DNA from: JAVVEH01 sp032251435
GTDB taxonomy: Bacteria; Verrucomicrobiota; Lentisphaeria; Oligosphaerales; MVZH01
Direction of reading: 5' to 3'
DNA length: 64,000 bases
NCBI GenBank assembly: GCA_032251435.1
Contig: JAVVEH010000005.1
Location: 1-64,000, forward strand
The notes under the pieces are model-generated. The model searched no databases and was not told the DNA's origin. It worked only from the letters and a program-made list of their open reading frames with translations. The position numbers and the translations under genes were made by a program. Position 1 is the stretch's first letter. Every line of letters begins with the position of its first letter. Below, one piece after another: positions 41,701 through 50,137 of this stretch.

Positions 41701-42456
41701 CTAAAACGTGACCCCAAGGCCGACAATTAGACCGGACAGCCTGACGTTCAACTCGTTGTCATCGTTATTGTCGCCCTTGAACTTCCAGCCCACCGTTCGG
41801 TAGCCCAGGCGCACGGCCACGTTCTCGGTGATGTTGTACTGGAACTGCGGGAACAGTTCGTACGCGAGCTCGGAGTCCCCCGCCCCGATGCCCAACACCG
41901 GGTTGAAGCGCAGGCCATCGATCTTCGACGGGAACACCGGAATGCTCGGCAGAACGTAAAACATAGCGTCGGTGACATCGTTGTCCCTGCTGAACGTGCC
42001 CACACCGTTGACCTTCAGTTCATTTTCCAGGTGCATGTTCCGCACACCGACCATCAATCCGAAGCTCTGCCCCTCAGCCCAGCCGTCAACCCGATACCCT
42101 ATCGCCACTTCCGTGAGCAGCATGTCCGTGTCGAGCGACCCGCCCTGTGGCCGGTCCTCCACGTCCAGCTCGTCGGTGCTCAGGGAGAAATAATCCACCA
42201 GTGCCCCGACCAGGAAGCGGTCGTACTCCGCTCCGAAGCGAAAGGAACCACCCAATTCTACGGTGTCAAACAAGTCGCTGAAAGATTTGTCGAAGTCCAC
42301 CTTGGTGCCGTTCACAGTTATGTCGCCTTCGATTCCAACCAGCCATGCGTAGGGCGTGAGCTCGAATTTCCAGCCCTCCTGATCGGCGGCAAAAGCCCCT
42401 GTGCTCACCGCCAAAGCGGCGGCCGTAATCATGATCATTTTTTTCGCGTTATTCAT
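41701..42456 (-). CDS. Outer-membrane beta-barrel protein
   Basis: A 251-residue protein with a signal peptide (cleavage after GAFA) and alternating beta strands typical of an outer-membrane barrel. Examples are WKFELTPYAWLVGIEGDITV, VAIGYRVDGWAEGQSFGLMV and a C-terminal strand ending GLIVGLGVTF with terminal Phe, the usual BAM recognition signal. AGGAGA precedes the ATG at 42456. A small pore or lipid-linked barrel is possible; the family is not identified further. It sits between the larger barrel gene and the first DUF1254 gene. Confidence 0.75.
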   Translation of the reverse strand: MNNAKKMIMITAAALAVSTGAFAADQEGWKFELTPYAWLVGIEGDITVNGTKVDFDKSFSDLFDTVELGGSFRFGAEYDRFLVGALVDYFSLSTDELDVEDRPQGGSLDTDMLLTEVAIGYRVDGWAEGQSFGLMVGVRNMHLENELKVNGVGTFSRDNDVTDAMFYVLPSIPVFPSKIDGLRFNPVLGIGAGDSELAYELFPQFQYNITENVAVRLGYRTVGWKFKGDNNDDNELNVRLSGLIVGLGVTF

Positions 42457-42578
42457 TTTTATTCTCCTGTGGTTTGTTGTCCGCCATTCGGCGGGTTCTT
42501 CATCCATTCAACGTAGGGTTATCTTTGTCTTTGTGCCGCGGTTGCCGGCACTTAACCTGGGTCATCAACTGTTTACCG

Positions 42579-43403
42579 TCATTTTGGGAACAAGAACGTA
42601 AGCTGCGCTCGCGCTCCCCATCCTTCCGGCCCATTGTCGGGGGATTCCGCCCAGTAACGCACTCCCGCGCTCACCTGAAAGATCTGCGGACCGATCTTCA
42701 ACAACTGGCTCACGGTCGCGTTAACGGGTACGGACCATGCTTCGCCCTCCCAGTCGTAGGTGGATTCGACACTAATCCCTATGGTTGTTTTGGTCTTGGT
42801 GATGTACGATACGAAGGGTTGGAGGTATGTGGCGTTGATGTCCGCCCGGTCATCCTCGCCTTCCACTGACCAGACGTGGTTGACCAGCCCGCCGACTGTC
42901 CACGGGCCCATCTGCTTCAGGATCACGGCCGTCGGGCCCAGCCCCCACTTCTCGCCGCCCAAGACATCCTCGGACGCCGTGGGCAGCAACGCCACCGGAC
43001 CGGCGCCCCATATCCACCCGCCTGACGTGGGCGCCTTCGGAGAGAAAAACAGGCTGGCCGTAATGTCGCCCAATCCCGACTCGCCCTGTCCCTTCGCGGG
43101 GAGGTCGTTCTGATCAATAACCGGTATGATCACGCGGGTGATCAGGTTCCAGTCCTCACTCAGCGACATAGGAATAACCGGCTGAATATTGAGCTTGCTG
43201 ACAGATCCTTCATCATTCGGACCGTAGTTCTCGTCGTAGTTCAACTGGAGCGGAACACTGATCAGTGAGGAAATCGGGTTGGCTAGTTTCTTTGCCAATT
43301 CCGCCGCCGCATCACCCCCACTCGGTGAGGCATTTTCCTGTGCTTTGACAGTCATGGCAGCCAGAGAGACGGTTACGATCCATAGGCATGCTTTCATCTT
43401 CAT
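42579..43403 (-). CDS. Outer-membrane transporter-like protein (MetA-pathway-like barrel)
   Basis: A signal peptide (MKMKACLWIVTVSLAAMTVKA) is followed by a beta-rich protein resembling the proteins annotated as transporter or phenol-degradation MetA-pathway. Visible segments include PISSLISVPLQLNYDENYGP, LSEDWNLITRVIIPVIDQND, GESGLGDITASLFFSPK and a terminal strand WGARAQLTFLFPK. The start at 43403 has AAAGGA upstream. Such proteins often lie next to genes for hydrophobic-compound metabolism. It follows the ABM monooxygenase gene by 40 bases. Confidence 0.78.
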   Translation of the reverse strand: MKMKACLWIVTVSLAAMTVKAQENASPSGGDAAAELAKKLANPISSLISVPLQLNYDENYGPNDEGSVSKLNIQPVIPMSLSEDWNLITRVIIPVIDQNDLPAKGQGESGLGDITASLFFSPKAPTSGGWIWGAGPVALLPTASEDVLGGEKWGLGPTAVILKQMGPWTVGGLVNHVWSVEGEDDRADINATYLQPFVSYITKTKTTIGISVESTYDWEGEAWSVPVNATVSQLLKIGPQIFQVSAGVRYWAESPDNGPEGWGARAQLTFLFPK

Positions 43404-43443
43404 TGTCCTTTCCTTTGTTTCGCGATTCTCCGAGTTCATGCGG

Positions 43444-43815
43444 CTACTCGTACGCCTCTTCGCCAGGCGGCCCTTTGAGCCATTCTTCCAACTGAGCCAG
43501 TCCCTCTTGTCCCGTCACGCTGCCGACCGCCACTCGCGGCTCCTGGCTGCACATGTCCATCGCAAGCAGCACTCGCCGGAAGTCCTCCGACCGAACATGC
43601 CTTCGAAAGAAGGATTCCGACTCCCATTTCTCGCTGTAGCGCACATGTTCTTCCACCAAAATATCTTGACTGACCATGCATTCCTTACATCCCTGCTTCG
43701 CCTCTGTCCGCCCGATGCATGAAGTCAGGACACTGATTGCCTGGTCACGGGTCTCCGGCGTAAAGCACATGTCTATCACCAATGTCAAAACCGCGTGTTG
43801 CTCATGAGTTGTCAT
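43444..43815 (-). CDS. Antibiotic-biosynthesis-monooxygenase (ABM) domain protein
   Basis: A 123-residue ferredoxin-like fold of the ABM family: AVLTLVIDMCFTPETRDQAI at the start, KQGCKECMVSQDILVEEHVRYSEKWES and RHVRSEDFRRVLLAMDMCSQEP. The family includes quinol monooxygenases (YgiN) and heme-degrading enzymes; here Cys content is unusually high. The sigma-54 promoter at 43828-43843 places the transcript start within a few bases of the ATG, so translation may be leaderless or start slightly downstream. It is the first gene of the regulated block. Confidence 0.8.
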   Translation of the reverse strand: MTTHEQHAVLTLVIDMCFTPETRDQAISVLTSCIGRTEAKQGCKECMVSQDILVEEHVRYSEKWESESFFRRHVRSEDFRRVLLAMDMCSQEPRVAVGSVTGQEGLAQLEEWLKGPPGEEAYE

Positions 43816-43827
43816 ACCTCGCCCTGT

Positions 43828-43843
43828 AGCACGAAGCGTGCCA
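43828..43843 (-). promoter_or_regulatory. Sigma-54 (-24/-12) promoter
   Basis: On the minus strand TGGCACGCTTCGTGCT has a perfect -24 element (TGGCAC) and a -12 GC at the exact 10-base spacing from the GG. It faces the ABM gene, whose ATG is 12 bases past the -12 element. An adjacent sigma-54 activator gene and an upstream palindrome support it. Confidence 0.75.
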
Positions 43844-43933
43844 TGCGAGAGAATACGCTATCCGCAAATATCTACATGGAAAGGGTTTGCGTTATGCAGG
43901 GGGATGGAGGCAGGTAAAATTCAGGCAATCCAT

Positions 43934-43970
43934 GATTCGACGATATATCGTCGAATAGACGGCATGTCGT
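43934..43970. promoter_or_regulatory. Palindromic upstream activator site pair
   Basis: A perfect 22-bp palindrome (43934-43955; half-site ATTCGACGATA) is followed at once by the near-palindrome GACGGCATGTCGTC (43957-43970). Both share CGAC/GTCG words. They lie about 90-130 bases upstream of the sigma-54 promoter, the normal distance for enhancer-binding-protein sites. Confidence 0.75.
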
Positions 43971-43998
43971 CGGAAAGTGGCTGAGATCGCTAGGGCTC

Positions 43999-46416
43999 TC
44001 AGCGGGCCGGGCGGGAAATGCCCAGCTTCGTCAGTCGTGAGTGGAGCGTCGTGGGGGGGAGTCCGAGGATCTCGGCGGCGCCGCCTTTACCCCTGATACG
44101 CCAGTTTGTGCGCTCGAGCACGCGCTGCATGTATCGACGCTCCATCTCCTCAAGCGTGCAAAGATCGTTGGCGGGAGTCAAAGTGGACTCGGGAATTGTT
44201 ATCGACAGCACGCGGCCGTCACTCACGATCATGGCCCGTTCGATCACGTTTCGTAGTTCCCTGATGTTCCCTGGCCATGCATACTGCTTGAGGCGTTCCA
44301 TAGTCGCCTTCGGGATGGATTCGAACGACCGCCCCATCTTCGCATTGAACTCCTCCAAGAACTTCCAGGTCAGGAGTGGAATATCCGTAACACGCTCGCG
44401 AAGAGGAGGCACCTCGAGGGGAAACACGTTCAGCCGATGAAAGAGGTCCTCGCGGAACTTGCCCTCTTTCACCATCGCGCTCAGATCGCGATTGGTCGCG
44501 GAGATTATGCGAACGTCCACCGTGCGCGTTTGATGGCTTCCAAGGCGCTCGAACTTGCCATCCTCGAGAACTCGGAGCAGCTTGACCTGGAGGTCTAGCG
44601 GGAGCTCGCCGATCTCATCGAGGAATATGGAGGAGCCGTCGGCCAACTCGAACCGACCCACCTGTTTGGTCATGGCTCCCGTGTAGGCGCCCTTTTCGCG
44701 TCCGAAAAGCTCGCTCTCGATCAACGGCGCGGGCAGCGCCGCGCAGTTCACCTTGACCATGAGTTTCGACTTCCGCGGGCTCATGTCATGGATTGCCTGG
44801 GCCAGCAGTTCCTTTCCTGTTCCGGTCTCGCCGGCAATGAACACGGCGGAATCAGTGGGAGCGACCTTCCCCGCCATCGTGAGCATTCTGCGCACCGGCT
44901 CACTCTCTCCCACGATGGCGTGATGACCGGCCTCGCTCCGGATCTGCTCCCGCAAGTACACGTTTTCATGCTGTAATTGATCCCTTAGAAGCTGCACTTC
45001 GTCCAAGGCCTGGCGCAGAGATTTCTCGGCGCGCTTCCGCTCGGTGATGTCCTCGAATGCAACGACGACTCCGATTCTCTGCCCATGCTCGCGGACCGGC
45101 GTGCACTTGTAGGCCACAGGAAAGCAAGTCCCATCGTTGCGCCAGAAGACTTCCCCGTTCGCGAACTGCTCACGCCCTTCCCGGCATGCCGCGCATATGG
45201 AACATTCGTCTTCGGCGAACGGACTCCCGTCCTCTCGCGAATGGTGCCAGACATTGTGACTGGTTTGACCGATCAGGTCTTCAGGCGCGTGACCCAGCAT
45301 GTCGGCCGCCGCCGGGTTCACGAAGATGTGCCGGCCCTCCAAGTCCAATCCCAGGATCCCCTCCGCCACCGCGCCGAGGACGAGCTGATGGAGCTGGTTG
45401 GTTTTGGCCAGGGACTGTTCGGAAACTTTGCGCTCGGTGATATCGATGGTGACACCCATCAGGGTCCTGCGGCCGTTCGGATCCCTTTCCACGCGGCCCC
45501 ACGAGTTGAGCCAGCGCGCGGCTCCGTCGCGGCGGTTGATGCGATACTCGACGTGCCCGTCGCTGCCGGAGGCGACAACCCGGTCAATGGTTTGCCGCAC
45601 CTTCTCCCGATCCTCCGGACAGACGGCGTCGAGGACGACTTCCTGCGTGATGTTCTCCGCGGCACCGAATCCGAATGAGGCTCTGGTCTCGTCGGTGAGC
45701 CAATAGCGTTGCGTTTCGAGATCGAGACCCCAGAGACCCACCCCGGCCGCATCGGTGGCCAGGGTCAGCCGCGCCTCGCTCTCGCGCAACGCCTGGTCGG
45801 AGCGCTTGCGGACAATGGCGTTGGCGAATATCTCCGCTACAAGACCGAGCCGATTGACGAGTGAGTCTTCCCAATGAATCCGGCGCTGTGTCGTGCAGAA
45901 CGTCAGCGCGCCGAGCGTGGACCCGCCGCCGACGGAAAGGGGCAGCGCAAGATCGGACTGGATGCCGTAGTGTTGCCAAGTGGCGAGATCCACGGCCCCG
46001 GCTTCGGGCGTATCCTCGTCCACGGAATGCTGGACGATGGTACGACCCGCCATCATCTCTTCAAGAGCCCATGGAAAGTACTCTTTCCCGCTCATACGTT
46101 TGGGCACAGGCGGCCCGCCAAGAGGACGGTAGAGGTGGGTCAGGATCATGATATCAGAGTCCTCGATATCCCACTCCCAGAATCCTGAGAGGTCGAGCCC
46201 CAGACACTCGCACACCAGGCGCTGCGCCTCGTCGATAACGTCGTCCACCCGGTCGGACGGCACATTGACAAACCGCGCGGAAAGGTCGGCAAGCAAGGTC
46301 TCGAACCGGAGCAGCGCCTCCCACTCTTGGCGGTCGCGCGGCCCGCGGGCCGCGGGCGCAGGCATCGCCGCCTGTCTGTCAGATGCCTTGTCTGTGTTTG
46401 CCTGCATGTCGACCAC
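43999..46416 (-). CDS. Sigma-54-dependent transcriptional activator (GAF-PAS-PAS-AAA+-Fis)
   Basis: An 805-residue enhancer-binding protein. A GAF domain (about 40-205), PAS domains (about 210-330 and 340-455) and a short coiled coil lead to the AAA+ domain. This has Walker A GETGTGKELLAQAI, the sigma-54 contact loop GAYTGAM, Walker B SSIFLDEIGELP and SATNRDLSAM. A C-terminal Fis-type helix-turn-helix follows (AAEILGLPPTTLHSRLTKLG). The second PAS has three Cys in ECSICAACREG, a possible redox or metal sensor. There is no response-regulator receiver domain, so it probably senses a ligand or redox state. It likely activates the sigma-54 promoter 150 bases downstream of its own stop. The start may be GTG (46416) or ATG (46407). 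Confidence 0.93.
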   Translation of the reverse strand: MVDMQANTDKASDRQAAMPAPAARGPRDRQEWEALLRFETLLADLSARFVNVPSDRVDDVIDEAQRLVCECLGLDLSGFWEWDIEDSDIMILTHLYRPLGGPPVPKRMSGKEYFPWALEEMMAGRTIVQHSVDEDTPEAGAVDLATWQHYGIQSDLALPLSVGGGSTLGALTFCTTQRRIHWEDSLVNRLGLVAEIFANAIVRKRSDQALRESEARLTLATDAAGVGLWGLDLETQRYWLTDETRASFGFGAAENITQEVVLDAVCPEDREKVRQTIDRVVASGSDGHVEYRINRRDGAARWLNSWGRVERDPNGRRTLMGVTIDITERKVSEQSLAKTNQLHQLVLGAVAEGILGLDLEGRHIFVNPAAADMLGHAPEDLIGQTSHNVWHHSREDGSPFAEDECSICAACREGREQFANGEVFWRNDGTCFPVAYKCTPVREHGQRIGVVVAFEDITERKRAEKSLRQALDEVQLLRDQLQHENVYLREQIRSEAGHHAIVGESEPVRRMLTMAGKVAPTDSAVFIAGETGTGKELLAQAIHDMSPRKSKLMVKVNCAALPAPLIESELFGREKGAYTGAMTKQVGRFELADGSSIFLDEIGELPLDLQVKLLRVLEDGKFERLGSHQTRTVDVRIISATNRDLSAMVKEGKFREDLFHRLNVFPLEVPPLRERVTDIPLLTWKFLEEFNAKMGRSFESIPKATMERLKQYAWPGNIRELRNVIERAMIVSDGRVLSITIPESTLTPANDLCTLEEMERRYMQRVLERTNWRIRGKGGAAEILGLPPTTLHSRLTKLGISRPAR

Positions 46417-46647
46417 CGATGTGTTACTGTAAACCCTCTGAAGTCACGATACTGTCGATGTCGCGCCACGTATCATTACGGCCTCCCCACCCAAAGTTAA
46501 AGGAAACTGCGGTGAAAGGAGTTCCCTGCCGGTGAATCCATTGTGTCGCTTCAGCCCCCATTCGCCCCCCGGAGTCGAACCGACGAGGCACGGGAAGAGT
46601 GTAAAGCTTCAACCCGACAAAGTCAAATTGAAAAGCTCGCAAAACAG

Positions 46648-46797
46648 CTATAAACAATGGTTTGGTTCCTGGTTGCTGTGCTTTGAAGATACGGCTAAGG
46701 CCATGGTCGTCAGACCGAGCCGCATGGCAAATTCCTGCTGGGTCATGCCATAGGATTCCATGACTTCACACACAGTTTCTCCCGGAGGAACAGCGTA
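46648..46797 (-). pseudogene. HigA-type antitoxin remnant
   Basis: The minus-strand frame reads AVPPGETVCEVMESYGMTQQ and then EFAMRLGLT, the conserved start of HigA/XRE antitoxins (PGE-x-L-x-E, then the helix-turn-helix). A stop just upstream removes the initiation codon. After the first helices the sequence diverges and ends at 46648. No HigB toxin remnant is visible. It appears to be decayed. Confidence 0.55.
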
Positions 46798-46849
46798 TCA
46801 CTATCGGGTCGAAAAAAAACAAACCGTGTTGGCGGCGAAAAAAAAGGTC

Positions 46850-46969
46850 ACTTTCGGCATGAGAAGCTACAACCCCGTCCTCGGCCGCTCGATCACCCGG
46901 GATGATTTGGGAAAAAGGAGAGGTGATTGGAGTGCGTGGAGAATAAAAGGCGCCGCGGTTAATCAGTAA
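46850..46969 (+). pseudogene. RHS-repeat core remnant
   Basis: The frame contains FGMRSYNPVLGRSITRDDLG, which matches the RHS/YD-repeat-associated core signature (Y-x-P-x-LGRF-x3-D). Forty residues remain and no RHS body is present. It ends at 46969. It may be the tail of a displaced polymorphic-toxin gene. Confidence 0.5.
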
Positions 46970-47041
46970 GCTGAATGATTCCGGGAAGTTTAAAAATGCG
47001 GGGGGGTGGGGTATAGTACACGACATTCTCATCTGTCAGCC

Positions 47042-49741
47042 ATGTTCAGGGTATTTTCGTTGATTTACCACGTCGCATCACTAAGCCACATCAGCCGGAC
47101 CGTCGCCGGTGCCGCCCTGCTTTTGTTCGCTATGAATTGTCCGGGGCAATCTCCGGAGGAAACCGCTGAAGACTTCCGGGCCCGCGGCAATCAGGCTTTG
47201 GCGGACGGTATTTATTCCGCCGCCGCCCGTTTTTTCACCCGGTACCGCCAGGCGGCGGGATTGAAGGAACCTGAATTTTCCGACGCCACCGCCTTGCTGG
47301 CGGAAGCATTTTACCGGGAAGGCAAGTTCACCGAAGCGGGTGATGTTATCGCCTGGCATACAGCCAACTCCCCGGGCCTGAAAGACCGCTATTACCGGGA
47401 CCTGCTTATCTACTGGCAAGCCGCGGTGGCGTTAAAAACAGGCGACGCGGAGACCGCGTTGACAATGGTCAATCAGATTTTGGAGACACGCAAAGAAGCG
47501 GACGACATCCGAGTGGCCGCTTTGGTGTTAAAAGGGGAGATCCACGTCCACACCCGCCAGTGGACTCCCGCGGAACAAGCGTTCCAGACCGTTATTCAAG
47601 ACTTTTCCACGGACCCGGCTGATCAGGAGCATGTCATCCGGGCCAAACTGGGGTTGGCCGACGCGCTGAAGCAAGCCGGCCGAACCGAGGAGGCCATCGC
47701 GCTGCTCACCCGCCTGGCGGAAGACCCGGCCCTGCCGACAACCGCCCGCACCCGAGCCCAGCTGCAAACCATCAGCGCTCATATTTCCCGTAACGAAATC
47801 GAACAAGCCTTGGCGGTTTACACCGCGATTGAGGCTCGGCGACCGCTGATCGCCAACGTTGTTTGGCACGCGCGCCTGTCCGAATTGTTTAACGCGCTGG
47901 TCAAGGCTGACTCGAATGATGTGGCCCTGAGCCTGATTCCCGGATTGACGGCGACCGCCCCGGACGCCGCCAGCCGCCTGGCCACACAGATGGAAGCCTG
48001 TAAATTGCTGATGGTGGTCGGGCGGCTGGCCGAGGCCCGGGAAAGTTTGGCCAAACTCACCGAGACTCCGGGAGGGAATCCATCCGACATCGCGGCCATG
48101 GAGTTGAGACTGGCCGAATTGTATGATCAAGATGGTCAAACTGAGCCGCGGATTGATGTGCTCCGCCGTATCATCAGCCGTGAGGAAGTCAGTAAAGACA
48201 TTCGCTTTAAAGCGGCGGTAAATCTGGGTAACGCGTTAACCGCTGAGCGCGATTACGACAACGGGACCAAAGCGTATGTGGAAGCGGCGCGGCTGGCGGA
48301 CACCCGGGAGCGGCAGGCCCAAGCGCTCTTTAACGCCGGGGAAGCGTCCTTGCGCAAAGCGGAGATTCCTCAAGACGATATCGCCACGCGGCGGTTGGAT
48401 TACAGCAAGGCGGCGAATTTTTTTAAAAATGTGGCGGACAACTTCCCGGAGACGGAGGCCGGTGTCACCGCCGTGTTTAAACTGGCCCTGGCCAAATCCG
48501 GCAGCGGCGCGCATCTGGAATCGGCGACTGTTCTAGGCCCGTTTTTGGAAAACCACCCGGCGCACGTTTTTTGGGAAGAGGCCGCGCTGTTGCGGATACG
48601 CGGGTTTCAACATGCCGGAGAAAAAGAAAAAACCGCTCAAGCCGTCAACGACTTCATCACCCAAAAACCAGATAGCCCGTTCGCTCCCCCCGCGTTGATG
48701 GAAGGGTTTCAAGCCGCCCGCCAGGCGGGAGACTATCCGCAAGCCAATGGATTTCTTTCAGCGATTATTGATAAGGAAAAAGAATACGCCCAATCCGGAC
48801 TGCCCCCGCACGCCCTCTATGAACGCGCCCGCCTCAATTTTTTATACGGAAAAACGGGTGCCGCTCTGACGGACTGCGACACCTTTTTAGACAAATATCC
48901 GCGCCTGCCTCTGGCCGCTGATATTCAGCTTTGGCAAGGGGATCATTATTTTTCTATCGCCCGTCAGCGAGTCGAACAAAACCCGGCCGAGAAGGACACC
49001 CTCTATGGGCGGGCGCTCAAAGCCTATTTGGGCGCGGTCAGTCAGCATCCACGGACACCGGCCGCCCGCCGCGCGCTTTTTGAAGTCGCCCGGATACACC
49101 ATTATTTAAACAATATTCAAGAGGCCCGGCGCTACCTCGACCGGTTAATCGACCAGTTGCCCGTTCCGGACGCGCCCCGCCTGGGGGGAATGGCTTACAT
49201 ACAACTTGGGGATATCCTCTCTGAAACAGGAGACTATCTGACCGCTTTGGAGGCTTTCCGGAAAGCGCGTGAGCATGTGACTGACACGGATCTTGTTTTA
49301 GCCTCAAAAGGCAGAGAGGCGGATATGTGGATCAGCTTGACGGGACCGGAGGAGGCGGGCTCGGAAAAACAGCGGGAGTATCTCGTGAAGGCCGCTGAAT
49401 TACTCACGGCCGTGGCTGAAACAGCGCCTCCCGCCTCCGAGGTCCGGGCCGAGGCGCTATTTAAACTTGGCAAGACGTGGGAAATGCGCGGGGACGAGGA
49501 ACAAGCGGTCGACATCTATTTAACCGTCGCCTATTCCTACGAAAAAGACGTTAAAAGCGGAGTTATCCGCCATTGGCATTATTACCCCAGAGCGGTCTTC
49601 GCCGCGGGAGGCATTCTTGAACGGCAGGGAAAATATGAACAAGCGTTACGGTGTTATCAGCGTCTGGCCCGGTCAAAACTTCCGGCGGCGGCCGAGGCGG
49701 AGGCGAAAGTTCAACAAATAAAAACCCTCACCCGTGGCTGA
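47042..49741 (+). CDS. Large exported TPR protein
   Basis: A protein of about 900 residues made mainly of tetratricopeptide-like helix pairs. A signal or anchor sequence (ISRTVAGAALLLFAMNCPGQ) precedes repeats such as FRARGNQALADGIYSAAARFFTRYRQ, IRHWHYYPRAVFAAGG and GKYEQALRCYQRL. The pattern resembles the tol-pal/BamD-type outer-membrane scaffold proteins common in PVC bacteria. The start at 47042 (MFRVF) is chosen over a GTG at 47006 that lies before a TATAGT box. A gene for a response regulator follows 24 bases later. No enzymatic motif is visible. Confidence 0.8.
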   Translation: MFRVFSLIYHVASLSHISRTVAGAALLLFAMNCPGQSPEETAEDFRARGNQALADGIYSAAARFFTRYRQAAGLKEPEFSDATALLAEAFYREGKFTEAGDVIAWHTANSPGLKDRYYRDLLIYWQAAVALKTGDAETALTMVNQILETRKEADDIRVAALVLKGEIHVHTRQWTPAEQAFQTVIQDFSTDPADQEHVIRAKLGLADALKQAGRTEEAIALLTRLAEDPALPTTARTRAQLQTISAHISRNEIEQALAVYTAIEARRPLIANVVWHARLSELFNALVKADSNDVALSLIPGLTATAPDAASRLATQMEACKLLMVVGRLAEARESLAKLTETPGGNPSDIAAMELRLAELYDQDGQTEPRIDVLRRIISREEVSKDIRFKAAVNLGNALTAERDYDNGTKAYVEAARLADTRERQAQALFNAGEASLRKAEIPQDDIATRRLDYSKAANFFKNVADNFPETEAGVTAVFKLALAKSGSGAHLESATVLGPFLENHPAHVFWEEAALLRIRGFQHAGEKEKTAQAVNDFITQKPDSPFAPPALMEGFQAARQAGDYPQANGFLSAIIDKEKEYAQSGLPPHALYERARLNFLYGKTGAALTDCDTFLDKYPRLPLAADIQLWQGDHYFSIARQRVEQNPAEKDTLYGRALKAYLGAVSQHPRTPAARRALFEVARIHHYLNNIQEARRYLDRLIDQLPVPDAPRLGGMAYIQLGDILSETGDYLTALEAFRKAREHVTDTDLVLASKGREADMWISLTGPEEAGSEKQREYLVKAAELLTAVAETAPPASEVRAEALFKLGKTWEMRGDEEQAVDIYLTVAYSYEKDVKSGVIRHWHYYPRAVFAAGGILERQGKYEQALRCYQRLARSKLPAAAEAEAKVQQIKTLTRG

Positions 49742-49765
49742 TCCTCACAAGGATACGAATAAACC

Positions 49766-50137
49766 ATGATCACGTCAACTATCTTGATTGTCGATGACGA
49801 CCCGATGATCCGGCGAACGGCCAAACTCATGCTTGAACGCAAAGGGTTTGATGTGCTTGAAGCTGACAGTGGAGAGACCGCTTGCGATATTTTCACATCG
49901 TCGCCCGCACCCGTGGATTTGGTTATTTTGGATCTGAGCATGCCCGGCATGTCCGGTGAGGAAACCTTGGGGGCTTTGCGGAAATTAGACGGTCAGGTGA
50001 AGGTGATCATCGCCAGCGGCTACGAGAGTGACCTGCTCAATCAGTCTGGAGAAGCGCCTGACGGATATTTGCGCAAACCATTCCAAATGGCGGAGCTGTA
50101 CGCGGCGGTCGACCAGCAGTTGGGCTGTCAGTCATGA
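49766..50137 (+). CDS. Single-domain response regulator
   Basis: A 123-residue CheY-like receiver without an output domain. The acidic pocket (IVDDDP), phospho-acceptor Asp56 (LVILDLSMPGMSG), switch residues (VIIASG) and Lys104 (YLRKPF) are all present. It could act by protein contacts in a phosphorelay, with no sensor kinase in this window. It follows the large TPR gene by 24 bases, and its last 6 bases overlap the convergent phosphotransferase gene. Confidence 0.92.
   Translation: MITSTILIVDDDPMIRRTAKLMLERKGFDVLEADSGETACDIFTSSPAPVDLVILDLSMPGMSGEETLGALRKLDGQVKVIIASGYESDLLNQSGEAPDGYLRKPFQMAELYAAVDQQLGCQS

Larger units (their letters stand above)
46417..47041. other. Gene-remnant region between the activator and a TPR gene
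   Basis: About 625 bases with no intact gene. It holds the putative promoter region of the sigma-54 activator on the left, a HigA-like remnant (46648-46797, minus), an RHS-core-like remnant (46850-46969, plus), and a TATAGT box at about 47012 before the TPR gene. Confidence 0.6.

Noticed and set aside
42457..42578. Second sigma-54 promoter before the smaller beta-barrel gene
   Set aside because: A TGGCGG word is present but there is no GC at the required -12 spacing. The CCGCC/GGCGG hairpin there has no T tract.
46424..46657. Minus-strand ORF of 77 residues upstream of the sigma-54 activator
   Set aside because: No recognisable domain. It lies in the promoter region and beside gene remnants.
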